Assembly (NCBI RefSeq): GCF_000090795.2
Contig: NW_003546358.1
Location: 185,084 to 223,061 of the forward strand
Length of the DNA: 37,978 nucleotides
Origin: Amphimedon queenslandica
Taxonomy: Eukaryota > Porifera > Demospongiae > Haplosclerida > Niphatidae
Reading direction: 5' to 3'
Part shown: piece by piece, positions 9,364-20,864 of the stretch
Numbering within the stretch: the first letter of the stretch is position 1
How the letters are laid out: the number at the start of each line of letters is the position of its first letter
Made by a program: the position numbers and the translations under genes
Notes under the pieces: model-generated
What the model was told of the DNA's origin: nothing
Databases searched by the model: none
What the model saw: the letters and a program-made list of their open reading frames with translations, nothing else

Positions 9364-9548
9364 GATTGAGTTGCAAATTAAAGACAGTTGATGAGAATAG
9401 TGAGAACTGAGAACGAGAGGGATAATATAAACTTTCCAGCCTTGTAGTAACCTTACCCACATTAGGCCAAAGAGCACATTATAGACTTATACTGGTTCTC
9501 TAATTAGTGTCATTTTACTCAACAATAACTCAAACTGAAACCTATTAT

Positions 9549-10115
9549 AATCTTGCCACGCCCCTTTGCTACTTGCAGAGAAAGGGTCTGGAGACACTCA
9601 TGGTAAAAATGTATGCTTCATGCAGAGAAATCCACGTCCCAATCAGATTGCTTGAACCACGTGTAGGGCAAGTAGTCATGTGACTGAAGAGCTCTTTTTA
9701 AGACAAAAGAAGAAGAATGAGGACCAAATAAAGGATGAAAGGAGCCTGTAACACTCCCTGGACTTCTTTCTCAAAGTTTAAGAGCAGCATTATTATGCTG
9801 CTTACTACAACGATGACATGGCACTTATGACGTAATAATAATGTCACGTGTTTACAATAAAACATCATCAATAAAAAGTAAATATTATGGCGCTCTGTAA
9901 AGAGCTGCCGGTCTCAAATCTGCAAGAGATGTCCAAGAGGCTTTATTCTTGTTTTCTTTTAGCTGCAAAGCATCTCTTTCAGCTGTTTTGACTGATCTGG
10001 TCTTCTCTGTCACATGATGTAGAGCCAACCACATGGTTTTCTTTTCACTCATTTTTACCGTGAGTTTCGTCTCCAGACCCTTCCTCCGCAGGTAGCGAAG
10101 GGGCGGGGCGACACT
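9549..10115. mobile_element. MITE with ~60-bp inverted ends and possible 9-bp TSD
   Basis: The block tgccacgccccttt...aaagggtctggagac...ggtaaaaatg (about 9554-9611) is mirrored at about 10050-10111. The flanks ACCTATTAT (9540-9548) and ACCTATTTT (10116-10124) agree at 8 of 9 positions, the duplication size of Mutator-like elements. No transposase was seen inside. The open frame across the right half is not a recognised protein. Confidence 0.65.
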
Positions 10116-10172
10116 ACCTATTTTAGTGAGCTGTTTTCCTTTTCTGAAACTACAACTAAAATTCAAATTCCT

Positions 10173-10610
10173 CAGTGCTTACAACAGTAACTAAAACTAC
10201 TATTAATAAACTATAACTGAAACTAAAACTTTAATTTTGTTAGCTACATTACTTAAAACTATAACTAAAATTGCACACTTGAAACTAATTAAACTTATTC
10301 AGTATAATGAAGAAGAGTGACCACTAATACCAATTACTGTACAGGTAGTCAGGTCATTCAGTTTATTTATTGGGTCTTAATTTTGATGGTTTAATTGTTT
10401 TTACACTAATGGAAAGATTTTTGTTGGATCAAACTATAGATAAGACTAAAACTAGAAGCACTGGAACAATAAAACTGAAACTAAAACTAAAATGCTATTT
10501 TGAAGTACCTTTGCTTAACTAAAGCTAAAACTAAAACTTAAGATTAAAGAAATACATGTATGAAAGTAAAACTAAAACTTTAGTTATTGTACCATACTAA
10601 AATAACACTA
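10173..10610. mobile_element. Non-autonomous hAT-1-like element made of ACTAAAA repeats
   Basis: The left end cagtgcttac and right end aataacacta (reverse complement TAGTGTTATTTTAGTA) resemble the hAT-1 termini TAGTGTTGTTTTGGTA. The interior is dominated by degenerate actaaaa/aactaaaact motifs like those inside both ends of hAT-1. No transposase and no clear target duplication are present. Confidence 0.5.
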
Positions 10611-10949
10611 TTCCCTGCTAATGCTCCTAGACAAGTCTTAGACAGTTCTCATGCTGTGAGAAAGTTCAAAACTTTGTCAGCCCATGTGTAAACTACCATA
10701 AAGCAGTTTGATTTTGTGGAGCCAAACTTTTGCTTTTTTTGCAGATTGACCTGGAACTGGGAAAATTTTGCTTTGACAATTTTAATAAACCACGCTTAAT
10801 AACTTTATTAATTTTAATTAATGATTATTTAACACATGTGATAATGGCGCTATTGAAGTATTTTCTGTGAAAGAGAAGCAGCAGAATCAATTTCAGTCAG
10901 ATAACAGTATCCAGCTTTCTAGCCCTTACTGGTTCCTTTGTCTTAAGAG

Positions 10950-12295
10950 ATTCCTTCCTTGTCACTAGTTGCTGCTAATGCTGAGGTATCAAAAGTATTA
11001 AATGTTGATGAAGCGATCAATAAGAGAGTAGACTTTATGAAATTAAGCTTAAGAAAAATGGCAGAGTTTGGTCGAAAAGCTGCCTTGGAAAGAATTGCTT
11101 TTACAATCAGAAACCTTGCTAAAAGGAACCCTAATTTGAAAGAGAGTACTGTTTGCACTTGGAAAAATATCTATTTGCCACAACTAAAGTGTTGTAGGAC
11201 ATGTAAAGAGAGTCTGACCATCAGTAAGTTACCTGAAAAAAAGATGAGGCAACTACTTATAGGCAATCAGCTAGAGTTTGAAGTTATGTTACCTGGAGGA
11301 TTTACATAGAAATAGAGCTGTTGTCAATACAGTTATAGCTGTTTCTTGTGCCAGAGGCATTGTTTAGAAGCGAATCCTGATTATCTGGCTTCTAATGGTG
11401 GTCATATTGTGCTTACAAATTACTGGGGATAACACCTTCTCAGATGAGTGGAATTTGTGAAACGGATGGCTACAACCAAAGCAAAGGTAAAGTTGAATAA
11501 CTTTGAAGAGGTTAAAACACAGTTTCTTCTTGATGTCAAAGCTGCGGTGGAATTTTATGACATGCCTAGTAGTCCTTTCATAAACTGTAATCAGACTGGT
11601 ATTCACTACCAGTTGGGTCTTGGACCATGGAAACGGAAGGGTCCAGAAGAGTTGAAATTGCTGCTGTTGAGTATATTATGAAGCGTCAGATTACTGCCAC
11701 GTTTGCTGCTGCGTTAGTTGGAGAGTTCTTACCTCCTCAGTTGATATATAAAGGGACTATTAATTGTTGTCTTCCAACTATTGACTTTTGTACGTAATTG
11801 GCATGTTACTTGTAACAGTAATCATTGGGCAAATGAGACCACCATGATTTACTATTATTCTCAAGATTGTAATGTCATACTTAAGTGTAAAACAAGAAGA
11901 ATTAAAACTCCCTTCTAATTATTCTGCACTTGCCATGTTTGATAAAGTCACTGCACAGGGAATAGACAGAGTTTTACAATTACTTTGAGATAATAAGTTA
12001 TAACGTCCACATTGTTATGATTCCTGCAAATACAACAAATAGACTACAGCCGTTAGATATGAGCCTAAATAAACCTGTGAAGGATTTTTTGAGAAATGAA
12101 TTTTAAGAGTGGTACGCTGAGCAAGTATGTCACAACTTTAAGGTGACAAAGCAGTATAACCAGTAGATCTGAAGCTCAGCGTAATGAAGCCTCTAGGTGC
12201 AAAGTGGATGATGAAACTTGACAATTATTTTCGTGCTGAACCTCACATCCTTGTTAATGGATTCAGAGCGGCTTGAATTCAAGATATAATTATGG
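10950..12295 (+). pseudogene. Pogo/Tigger-like DDE transposase, copy 1 (broken)
   Basis: Fragments in changing frames follow a pogo-like transposase. An N-terminal helix-turn-helix-like region (MAEFGRKAALERIAF, then ESTVCTWKNIYLPQL) is followed by the GGF..NTVIAVSCARGIV segment. WVEFVKRMATTKAKV comes next, then the first catalytic block INCNQTGIHY near 11600, where the usual Asp of NWDQTG is Asn. After it come RQITATFAAAL and EFLPPQLIYKGT, and the C-terminal block IPANTTNRLQPLDMSLNKP near 12020-12075 followed by KLSVMKPLGAKWM. There are at least five stops or frameshifts. It would have bound the TIRs and cut DNA at TA targets, but it cannot be active as read. Confidence 0.8.
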
Positions 12296-12435
12296 CATAA
12301 TTATTAAGTTTATTGTTATACATTAATTTATTAATGTTTAGTGTTAACTACTATTGGTTTAAATTTAATGATGACATAATTTTAGAGTGAATGAAGTAAT
12401 GTGTTTATTTTTAAAGCATTGAGTTAATTAGATTA

Positions 12436-13345
12436 TCAGAGTGCCTGATCAAGTTCTATTCCACTGGGACTAAAACCATTTGAAATGGCTAAAGCATTGC
12501 AATGGCAAACAGACAGTAATCTCTCATGCATTATTGCTTTGTACTCTTCATTATTTGAATATTCTGTGAAATGAAGAGATTTAATATGACATCTTGAGTG
12601 CTGTCGTGCAGACGTGCACAGTATTGTAAAGTGAATCATAAACTGCTACAGTATTACGGTCTTATACAGTTGATCTAACAATCAAGTGATTACCACCAAC
12701 AAAGAAAATCTGGATATCTTTTCTGGTTTGTTATCTAGCTTTTTACACTTATACAATGGTGTCATTGGTCCTTTAGGTAAGGAAATTGATGCTTTGATGC
12801 TTATTTAGATTTGGAACAAACTCAATGTAATCATTCTTCAACTCTTTTCCCTCCTCTATTGCTCAATCGTAAGTTTTCACTGTCTTGCTTTTTTGCTGGT
12901 GGTGCCACCTTTTGATCATTACTATCTTGCTTTGCCAAAGAATGCACTAGATTTTGTTAGTGCTCTCGTTATTGTCTGTTGTGGTTTTGATATCTTCATC
13001 CTTCTTAGGCAGAAGTTTGTCAGCTGTTATCATGATCGTTCTACTTTTTTGACCAGTTCATCTCCTGTAAAGTTCACTAAGCATGGAATTTCCACGCCAC
13101 CTTAAGGCAAATCTGCTAAGTAATGTCTTTGACCAACTGTTTCACATGTTATATTGCCTCCTTTGCGAATAAATATGGAACAAATGAAAGGTATCTTCCT
13201 TAGCACATGCCCTACAATAATGGATTCTTTTCATAACAGCGACTGCAAACTGATCAGGAGACTTAATTAGTTCTCTTATATAAGAAAGCTCTTCTCCTAT
13301 TATTAGTATCCAAATGCTATTATAAACGTGGAGACCTCGACTCAT
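12436..13345 (-). pseudogene. HIRAN-like plus Ulp1/C48-like peptidase gene, pogo copy 1 (broken)
   Basis: Minus strand. The N-terminal part reads SRGLHVYNSIW, GEELSYIREL, DQFAVAVMKR and, after an in-frame TAA, GGVEIPCLVNFTGDELVKKV. This order matches HIRAN-like domains (a ...GEELxCxRE...D.FAVAV...VGHVP... pattern), which in HLTF bind 3' single-stranded DNA ends. The C-terminal part, in shifted frames, reads FFVGGNHLIV near 12690, VAVYDSLYNTV near 12630 and DYCLFAIA near 12500. These are the His, Asp and Cys regions of a Ulp1/C48-type cysteine peptidase, with DYC where DCG is usual. The gene converges on the transposase of the same element. Its role in transposition is unknown. Confidence 0.65.
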
Positions 13346-13572
13346 GGAATCTTTGTTATACGAAAATAGTCTTGAACCAGGACTCCTTCTTGAACTAGCA
13401 CTAGAAGAAATAATGTTTCACGAGTGTTTCTGGTGGGCATGGCAATGTGAATGGGCCGAAAATTAATGAATGGCACGTGATTATTGCATTACCGCAAAAA
13501 TTTTTCCATGGAAATTTGATTTTTGTCAATCCACGACATTTTAGCCCTGTAAAATTAAAGTGCTCTACGGTA

Positions 13573-13913
13573 TCATTTAGTTTGCTACAGCCAAATCCAT
13601 TACACAGATGGTGTGGATGTGTGGTTGCTATTGCTTCTTAGTTTATTTTTTCTTTCATACATCTGTATCAGAGGAAATGCAAGTGTGGGCATACAAAAAT
13701 GTATATGTAAAATTGTCTTATGTTGTTAAAAACAATTACAGAAAGGGCTTGGTAGCTTCTCTCCCAAATTGTGAACAACAGCTGATGGAAATGCCATATG
13801 GAAGTACTGCGATAATCTATTTTATTGACAGTTAGAGGGTAATCAACTAATAAGAAAAAATTACTACTTCTTCTGTAGCCTTTATCAGTATAGTTTTCAG
13901 GTCCTTGCCATTA
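13573..13913. other. Intronic, one unrecognised short frame
   Basis: A plus-strand open frame of 75 codons ends at 13835 (VWAYKNVYVKLSYVVKNNYR near its middle). I do not recognise it, and it has no supported splice sites. It could be chance or a repeat remnant. Confidence 0.3.
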
Positions 13914-14091
13914 TAAAGGCCCCCATACACTAGGCAACATGTTGCTTGCCATATTTGTTGTTACTTTGGTTATGTAAGCAACATGTTACCGGAATTAGAC
14001 GACTGTTCTATTTCTGGCTACATGTTGCTTACAAGATCAAAGTCACCACTAGTGTTGCAAGCAACATGTTGCCTATTGTGTTGGGGCCTTA
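13914..14091. mobile_element. Foldback MITE, same family as 9185-9363
   Basis: Arms TAAAGGCCCCCATACACTAG and the complement of caatagtgtgttggggcctta-like sequence enclose repeated GCAACATGTTGC palindromes. TA borders both ends. The central ctgttctatttctgg resembles the centre of 9185-9363 (cagttctatttcagg). Confidence 0.85.
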
Positions 14092-14652
14092 ACAAGTGTC
14101 ACATCAGTCAATTTCAGCTAAAAATATATTTTTAACTGTTTCACAGATACTTGATTTCATGTGCATGGCATTGAGGTACATGTCTGCTTTGCTCTTTCAA
14201 CTGTAAGTATCTTTCAGCAGAATTGCTGCAAAATGTTAGCAAACTTTACCACACCTTTATATTATTGAGCTTAATGCAAATGATAGACTCACCACTACTT
14301 ACGTGGCCATGCAAGGACAATGACCAAATTTTATTGTACTATTTATTTCATACAGGGTTAAACATTTTTCATTAAGTGTGAAAATAAAGGTTTAAAACTT
14401 GGATTATAAATTGAAAAAAATAAACCCTATATTCTTTAAAATCTAAAAAACGAAACTTTAACAATTAATTTATGAAGTGGATTTTGTTATTGACTTTTAC
14501 TTTTGACTTTATTGCGCTACTTTTGTATTGGTGCTAATTAAAAACCTGTAGGTATTAAGTTTGTCCTTAATCTGCATATATTCAGTGCTGTTGTATTAAT
14601 GTTAAAGTTAAATTTATAATACCATTGTGTAATGTCTGTATCATTTTTTTAG
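14092..14652. other. Intronic, no feature recognised
   Basis: AT-rich sequence with no supportable gene, up to the acceptor of Ig domain 4. Confidence 0.5.
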
Positions 14653-14943
14653 ATGGCACATTAATAGTACATGTGGAGTTTGAAAGTCAATCACTAGATC
14701 CAGGAAGTGATCTTAATGTCTCTTGTACCACTACAGTTCCAGTTACAGTCTTAGAATGGAAGTATCTGAGGAATGAAAACGAACTTCCTAGCAATGTCAG
14801 ATCAGTTATGATTAATAGCAGAACAGCTGTTTTGGTAATTGATGGTTTTATTAGTGGAACAAATAATGGTGCATATCGTTGTGAAGCGATAGTTAACGAA
14901 GGATCACATCCAGTTTCAAATCAAGTTCAAATCAATTCAAAAG
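14653..14943 (+). CDS. Ig-superfamily gene, Ig domain 4 exon
   Basis: A 291-bp phase 1-1 exon (acceptor catttttttag, donor gtagca). It encodes PGSDLNVSCTTTVP with the B-strand Cys, VLEWKYL with the core Trp, TAVLVIDGF as the E strand and GAYRCEAIV with the YxC motif, ending NQVQINSKG. Its phase and domain layout match the other exons, so it can splice directly after domain 3. Large introns (5.8 kb before, 3.2 kb after) flank it, so a separate gene is possible but not required. Confidence 0.85.
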
Positions 14944-17900
14944 GTAGCATTTTATTGTTAAATGTGGCATGCAAGTTACAGCAATTAAGATGAATGTTTA
15001 AATTGCAAAACTTTGTATATTTTTTGAAGTATTCTTTATATGATTGCTGGCATTGTTTTATCTGCTCAATAAACATTTTCCTCCTGCCTTGCACATATAG
15101 TGTGTTTGGTTTTGTTGGTGATGTATTTTTGATGTGTCACAAGTTGTATTTGCTTAAGAAAATCTGTTTTATTAATTTTAGAAATTTGTGAATGATATGC
15201 CATTATGCTATGAACACTACTATTTGTTGAGGGATCTAAGTTAATCCATCTACTTGTACGTGTAACTGTAACTACGTGTAAGTATGATTAGTCAAAGAGT
15301 TTGTGTTTCTTTATAAAGGAGACAAGATTCTTAGCAAATAAATCACAAATAAATTCATTTGGTATTGATCCATCTAATTTTAACAAATAATACATCATTA
15401 CTAAATTGAAGTGAATTGCATTAACCATTATAATTAACAATCTGCTATAGTGCACCATAAAGCCTTTCATCGTTTGTACAATAATGTACAAATGGCCTCT
15501 ATATTTTATGTTTCCGGCATCTATATGCATGTATTTATTTTGTTATGTTATAAGGTGACAGAAATGTTCAATTAGTAGAGAGTTGTACCAATTTCTAATA
15601 ATATTGATTGGCTTTCACTGATATGCCTTTTTATTGAATTTGAATGAGTTAGTTTTATACCTACTATAACTCAGTTGCAGATCTGTGTGGGTCATGGGCC
15701 AATGCCCTCCCAAACATGGTCCTGAATTTATGTAAATTTATTTTTACCTTTGTAAACTGCAGTACTTGATTATGTACATAATCTTTAAACTGAAAAGGTG
15801 CTCATTTTTGTAGGCTTCTAGTCTTTATTTACTTTGGCTTCCCTTGAATGTCTGCCATAAATTTGTACAGTCTTATTTGACCACACCCCTACATCCCCTA
15901 ATTATCTGTCCTATTTTATGATTACCCCCAATAAGTGAATCCTATATTCGAAGTTATGAATAAGTAGTGTAGAATTACATTCATATCAGCTATATGATTT
16001 AGAATGTCAAAAGAAGGTGAATGTACATAATGATAGCAAACAAAAATTTTTCATCAATAATGAATATAATTAGAGTAAAAAAAAGAACCACAATACGGCA
16101 GGAAGAATTGTATGACAATAAAAACAAAATTTTGAAAAATGGAATAAAATAGAAATACTTGTAAGTCAGCTACTTGTGACTGTCTGTTTTTGAGAGACTC
16201 CTTGCACTTTCATTTAGATTTTAAAAAGTTACCTTTTTTTTATCAGTATTTACTTCTGTATTGGCAGTTTTATTACTGCAATAGATATGGCAAAAGAAGA
16301 GAAAGGCTTTGGAATATGTAATTTTTATTTGAAACTGAAGTGTCATTAAATGCACCGCACTATGTTACCAAGTTATTACCACTGACCAGCTTTTACAAGT
16401 TAATAAAAACAACATTATGCACCTTCACATCTTACATTACATCACAAGTGTCTAGAAGAATCAATTTAAACTATATAATAATATTAAGATGACAATGTTA
16501 TGTTTTGGTAATCTTTCAGATGGTAATTTTTCTATAAAGTTTTATTGTACAGTGTGACAGTTAAGGATGCTATAAGGGTGTCACATGGGAGACAACTGTG
16601 GTTTGTACAAAGTTCTGGCCAGGTAGTGACAACCTTGTGACAAAAAATTGTAATAAGGCTGCCAAAATTATGCTGCAACCTTGGTGTTTTTGTATGGAGC
16701 TTGAAGCCTTAAAAGCTTCATTATAGTTTTAAACCTTGCCTCTGTTTATACTATGATCGTTTGAGTTCACACCATTGTTTAAACTTGTCCTATTAGACAA
16801 TCTCTGAGTAAACTTTGACCACATTAAGTATTATTAATGAAGCTTTCAATGTGTATTTCTTCCTTGGATTGGCTACAATACCAATTATATAGTATTTTGC
16901 TAAATAAATTTTTGCAGATAATAGAATGTGGTGAAAGAAATTTGCATTTTAAAAAGATGTTCAAATTTGCAAAATTTTTTCGCCACAAAATTTTTAGGCT
17001 ATTTGGTGAGCACATCATTTTGCAGCATCTGCGGCAAGTAATTGCATTGGAGATGCTGCATTTGATTTTATAAGTTGTTATATTTAATACTTGACTGCTA
17101 TTCCGAACTGTGAATAAATGCCTGATCTTTTGTAGCTTAAATAATAAGTCTAATTTTAATAAGGATATTAATGACTTGCTAGACAATAGTAAGACATATT
17201 AGGGGAGTGAGCCAAATGAAGCAAAGCAATTTAGATACAATGTTGATGCATTGCTTATTATGCTTGATTGTGCAATGGAAGTTTTAATTCTTTATTACAT
17301 TAGTCTTTGTAGCAATTCAAGTTACCTTACTTATGGTATATAAAAGTAATCATTAAAGATGGTTATAAAGAGTCAATACACAAGCAATGAATGACATTCT
17401 TTTGATCATAATCATTTGTATCAGTAAAGAAAATAGCAAATCTTGTTTCTTAACCTTCCTTGCTGGATCTGGACTCTAGTGAGCTGACTTCTGTGCCTTT
17501 TATGCATAAGTATATCTTGTTTTTGAACCACTATTTAGTTTCACTCAGACCACACTCATTTCAATGACTTAATAAATTGTGATGTCTTATGCATGATTGT
17601 TTATGTAAATAGAATCTAACAAGACAGCTGTTTCGGCATCATCATAATAGGTTCAAGTTACAATTTAGCTATCTTGATTTGATAGTGGTTATAATTGGGG
17701 CAGAACATGCGCTATTGAAAACAATGAACTACAGTCTTTATCTCTGTCATACTACATAATAGAGATGAAGACGATAATTCTTCGCTTGTAACAGTGCTTT
17801 CATGCAAGAGGAACTGTAGCAAGTCCATGCTCTGTACTTTTTTGTTATGTGATCATTCTTATATGTTAGTGTTACTCATTTATTTTTGCAGAGTACAGTC

Positions 17901-18097
17901 CAATGTTAGGTGTTTTACTTAAGCAGTGTAATGGATAGAGTTGTTCATGTAACATATTCTGTTGAGCATGAAAATGTTGCCACATACATTCTTCCTACAT
18001 AAGTAAATGAAAATTTTATGTTATTTTGATTGGCTTTAGTTGTATTTAGAAGAGCCATTAACAAACAATTTATTAATTATTGTTTTTTTATTCACAG
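14944..18097. other. 3.2-kb intron without recognised features
   Basis: AT-rich sequence with several open frames under 125 codons on both strands (for example 15288-15530 and 16824-17186, minus). None matches a family I recognise, and none has good splice sites with an Ig-like pattern. No inverted repeat was noticed. Confidence 0.5.
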
Positions 18098-18673
18098 ATT
18101 TTTTAAGTCTTACGGTTTCACCCTCTTCATTTGAACGGGCAATATCTGATGACAATGATAATATTATCAGATATCAATGTAGAGTAAATTGTACATGTGG
18201 TGGAGCCAAAGTATTTTGGGAAGGAAATCCTCCGCATTACATTCAGAATGATACTTCAACTGATCCAACTATGCGGGTGTCTACTCTTACCATTAATAGA
18301 TTGCCGCAACCAGGTACTTACATATTTACATGTGTTATACAACAAAAGACCCTTGGTGAGCTACGCTCAAATGTTTCACTCAAAGTTTTTCCTGAAGCGA
18401 AAGTTGATGTGTATCCTGAAGAAATTATACGAAATAGTGGAGAGAATCATACATTTACTTGTATATCTAATAGACATGCCACATTTCATTGGAGTTATGG
18501 ACAAAATAATGGCATGCTACCACAAGGAACTCTTGTTCAATCAATTAACTCGACTGTGTCACTTCTTAAAATCATCAATGTTCGTAGATCTGTGAATACT
18601 GGCACTTATAATTGTCATGCTCTTTATTCCACTGCCGAGGTCAGAACTGATGGTGGAAACCTTGTGGAAAGAG
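18098..18673 (+). CDS. Ig-superfamily gene, exon with Ig domains 5 and 6
   Basis: A 576-bp phase 1-1 exon (acceptor tattcacag, donor gtaagt) with two Ig domains and no intron between them. Domain 5 reads RYQCRVNCTCGGAKVFWEG, then GTYIFTCVIQ. Domain 6 reads HTFTCISN, FHWSYG and GTYNCHALY. Domain 5 carries an extra Cys pair in a CxxxCxCGG block just before the core Trp, shared with domain 7. The junction reads LKVFPEAKVDVYPEE. A 14.8-kb transposon-filled intron follows. A second long frame in this region is a shadow. Confidence 0.85.
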
Positions 18674-18739
18674 GTAAGTTAATTTTGTTTTTAGTAATAA
18701 CTTATATTGTCATCACCACTGATTAATGGGAGTAAAGAT

Positions 18740-18958
18740 TACCGTACAGCAGGAAATATTTGCGGGGAATTAAATTTTGTGAGTTAGCGATTCCATTTAA
18801 AGCGCAAAATTTAAATCCGCAAAATAATAAAATTCATGCATGACCACAGTAGATAATGCTACAATAACTGTCAAAACCGCAAATATTTAATCCGCAAACC
18901 AGGTTATTTTTAAGGATTCGCAAAATTTTTCTCCGCAAAATTAACCAGCTGTACGGTA
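18740..18958. mobile_element. MITE with TACCGTACAGC ends
   Basis: The left end TACCGTACAGCAGG is mirrored by CCAGCTGTACGGTA, and TA is at both ends. The interior is rich in gcaaaattt/ccgcaaa motifs in both orientations. No gene was found. It belongs with the other CCGTA-ended elements. Confidence 0.8.
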
Positions 18959-19255
18959 TGTAGTCTTAGCATCTGTCATTCTGTCTGTTACCCCAAACTT
19001 TCTGAATGGTTTTTTAATCATTTAACTTTTACTTTGGCTACAAAAATTGCTTTTGTTACTTACTGTTGTATAAGTAGCTTCAAAAGTTATCAATTTTGTG
19101 AAATGTAGTACGTTCTTGTGGAAAGTTTTGTGTATTGAGTAATACAAAAAATTATAAAAAAGATAAACTTTAAGTCTCTTTGTGCTTTTTTTCAAAAAAG
19201 TAATTGAAACAAAGTCAAGTAGAATTCCGAATGACTGATTATTTGAAGTGACTGT

Positions 19256-19333
19256 CTGTACCCATATAAACGAAAATACGAAATGAGAATCCTACTCTTG
19301 TGATGCAAATTTTGCTTAACATTATCCTCTTTA
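19256..19333. repeat. Single arm of the 1071-1310 foldback family
   Basis: The stretch atcctactcttgtgatgcaa and flanking sequence match the arm at 1130-1160. It breaks off at 19334, where the inferred hAT-3 terminus begins, suggesting hAT-3 landed inside a foldback copy. Confidence 0.5.
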
Positions 19334-19652
19334 TAGTGCTGAGCAGTATGGCGGTAATATAATTATACTGTATAGTCTGTTTTCTATACCATGAGAAATT
19401 TTAAAATAGCAATATAGAATATCATTAATTAGAAACCCACATGTTACAAAATGGCGGATGTTATTACCGTAAACGTAGAAATTTTTGAAGGCTTAATATT
19501 TCGACCAGTAGCTGTATGCTGCTAAAATTTTGATTTTCGACCAGATTAAGTTTCAATAAAGGTGTGGGTGTGGTCAACACCTCGTGATATGATATATGAT
19601 GCATGACACGTGAACAAAAAATGACAGCCTGATATCGACAAGAGATCTCTCA

Positions 19653-20727
19653 ATGGCTGCTAGTTCTAGCTCGACTTTTAGTTACTCTCTATCTTCCATG
19701 GTGCGTGGTTATCATGTACATGTATATAAAGACATATGGGGTGCTGAGAAAGGGAAGGACTTGCAGTGTGTTCGAGAGACAAGCAACCATTTCAATCCGT
19801 TTGCTGTGGCTATTGTTAAAAACACTATTGGCACAGTTGGGCATGTGCCCAAAAAATCTCTGCCCTGTGTTCACTTTTTATCAGGCGAGTTGGTAGTATT
19901 TTATGTACAGTGGATGGTGATAGACAATACTCATGAGACATTCCTCAGGGAGGGCTGGAAATTCCATGCATATTGACTTTCACAGCAAAAGAAAAGTTTT
20001 CTATTGATAAGATTGTGACTCTTCTGAAAGGCATTGGAGGTATTACAGCCAGGTTGGCCAGTGGCACACACGAAAGTATTGATACACATGAAGAATCTGA
20101 AATTGTTCTCCTCCTTCAAAAGTTTTGTAAACTTGCCACTTGGTATTAGGGACGATGATGAAAGCAAGATGTGGATACGTATTGATGCCAGTCATGGACT
20201 AACAATAGTTGAAAATGATATTCTTCAAAAAAGAGTATTAAATGGTTGTGTTATTAATGTTAGCCTAAGAATTATGCAAGATCAATTTCTGTCACTAGTT
20301 GGACTTGCATTACCATTGATACTTCCTACTCTCCCACAATCATTTCAAGGATGGAAGGAGAATTTTTTTTAGATATGCCACTTTCAAGGAAGTCACTGCA
20401 TTACTGTGACAACCAAAGGTTGTAAAAATGAAGAAGTTATGGTATATGACTCAATATGTGATAGTATTGTTTTGACAACTGCATCTACTTTAGAAAGATT
20501 GTTTAATGTGAAGTTTATTTACAAAATGGCAGATACACTGAATTAGAAAGGTGTTATTGATTGCGGAGTGTATTTGCCATTGCAAATGCTACTGCTGTTG
20601 CATTGTGTGCTGATACTGAAACATCTTTCCTTCTATTTGAGCAGCAGAAAATGCGTGAACACCTGGTCTATTGTTTACAGAATAAATTAAATTGTCAATT
20701 CCCTGCACACACAATTTAATATTTAAC
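19653..20727 (+). pseudogene. HIRAN-like plus Ulp1/C48-like peptidase gene, pogo copy 2 (broken)
   Basis: It starts MAASSSSTFS. The HIRAN-like domain reads SSMVRGYHV, YKDIWGAEKGKDLQCVRE, NPFAVAIVK, GTVGHVPKK and, after a frameshift near 19955, GGLEIPCILTFTAKEKF. A middle part (RDDDESKMWIRID, VLNGCVINVSLRIMQDQFLS) leads into a Ulp1/C48-like peptidase domain. Its His lies in GSHCITV (20394-20396), its Asp in VYDSI (20448-20450) and its Cys in DCGV (20562-20564). The remainder (FAIANATAVALCAD, QQKMREHLVYCLQNK) is in a shifted frame. In-frame TAG codons sit at 20370 and about 20544, where related sequences would have Gln. C48 peptidases deconjugate SUMO-like proteins; whether this one did is unknown. 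About 140 bp separates its end from the end of the transposase. Confidence 0.75.
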
Positions 20728-20864
20728 TAGTGTGCACTGACAATTACTTCATTAAATAGCTAAGATAAATTTAATTATTGAATTATAGAAAAAAGTTTAA
20801 ATTTAATCAATTTTTAATTACCAGTACATTAAACATAATATTGACTTGTATACAGTTAGCAGTC

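Larger units (their letters stand above)
10694..13572. mobile_element. Pogo-like two-gene transposon, copy 1
   Basis: The left end TACCATAAAGCAGTTTGATT aligns with the reverse complement of the right end (TACCGTAGAGCACTTTAATT), and similarity runs about 35 bp at roughly 75-80 percent. TA borders both ends, as in the Tc1/mariner-pogo superfamily. Inside, a plus-strand DDE transposase (10950-12295) converges on a minus-strand HIRAN/C48-like gene (13345-12436) with about 140 bp between their 3' ends. Both genes are broken. The element sits in the 5.8-kb Ig intron. The layout is identical to copy 2, with opposite orientation. Confidence 0.75.

Noticed and set aside
16824-17186. Overlapping open frames on both strands in the 3.2-kb intron
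   Set aside because: Low-complexity AT-rich sequence without motifs or exon signals.
18197-18595. 132-codon plus-strand frame within the Ig 5/6 exon
   Set aside because: Out-of-frame overlap; the exon frame carries the Ig motifs and matching splice phases.
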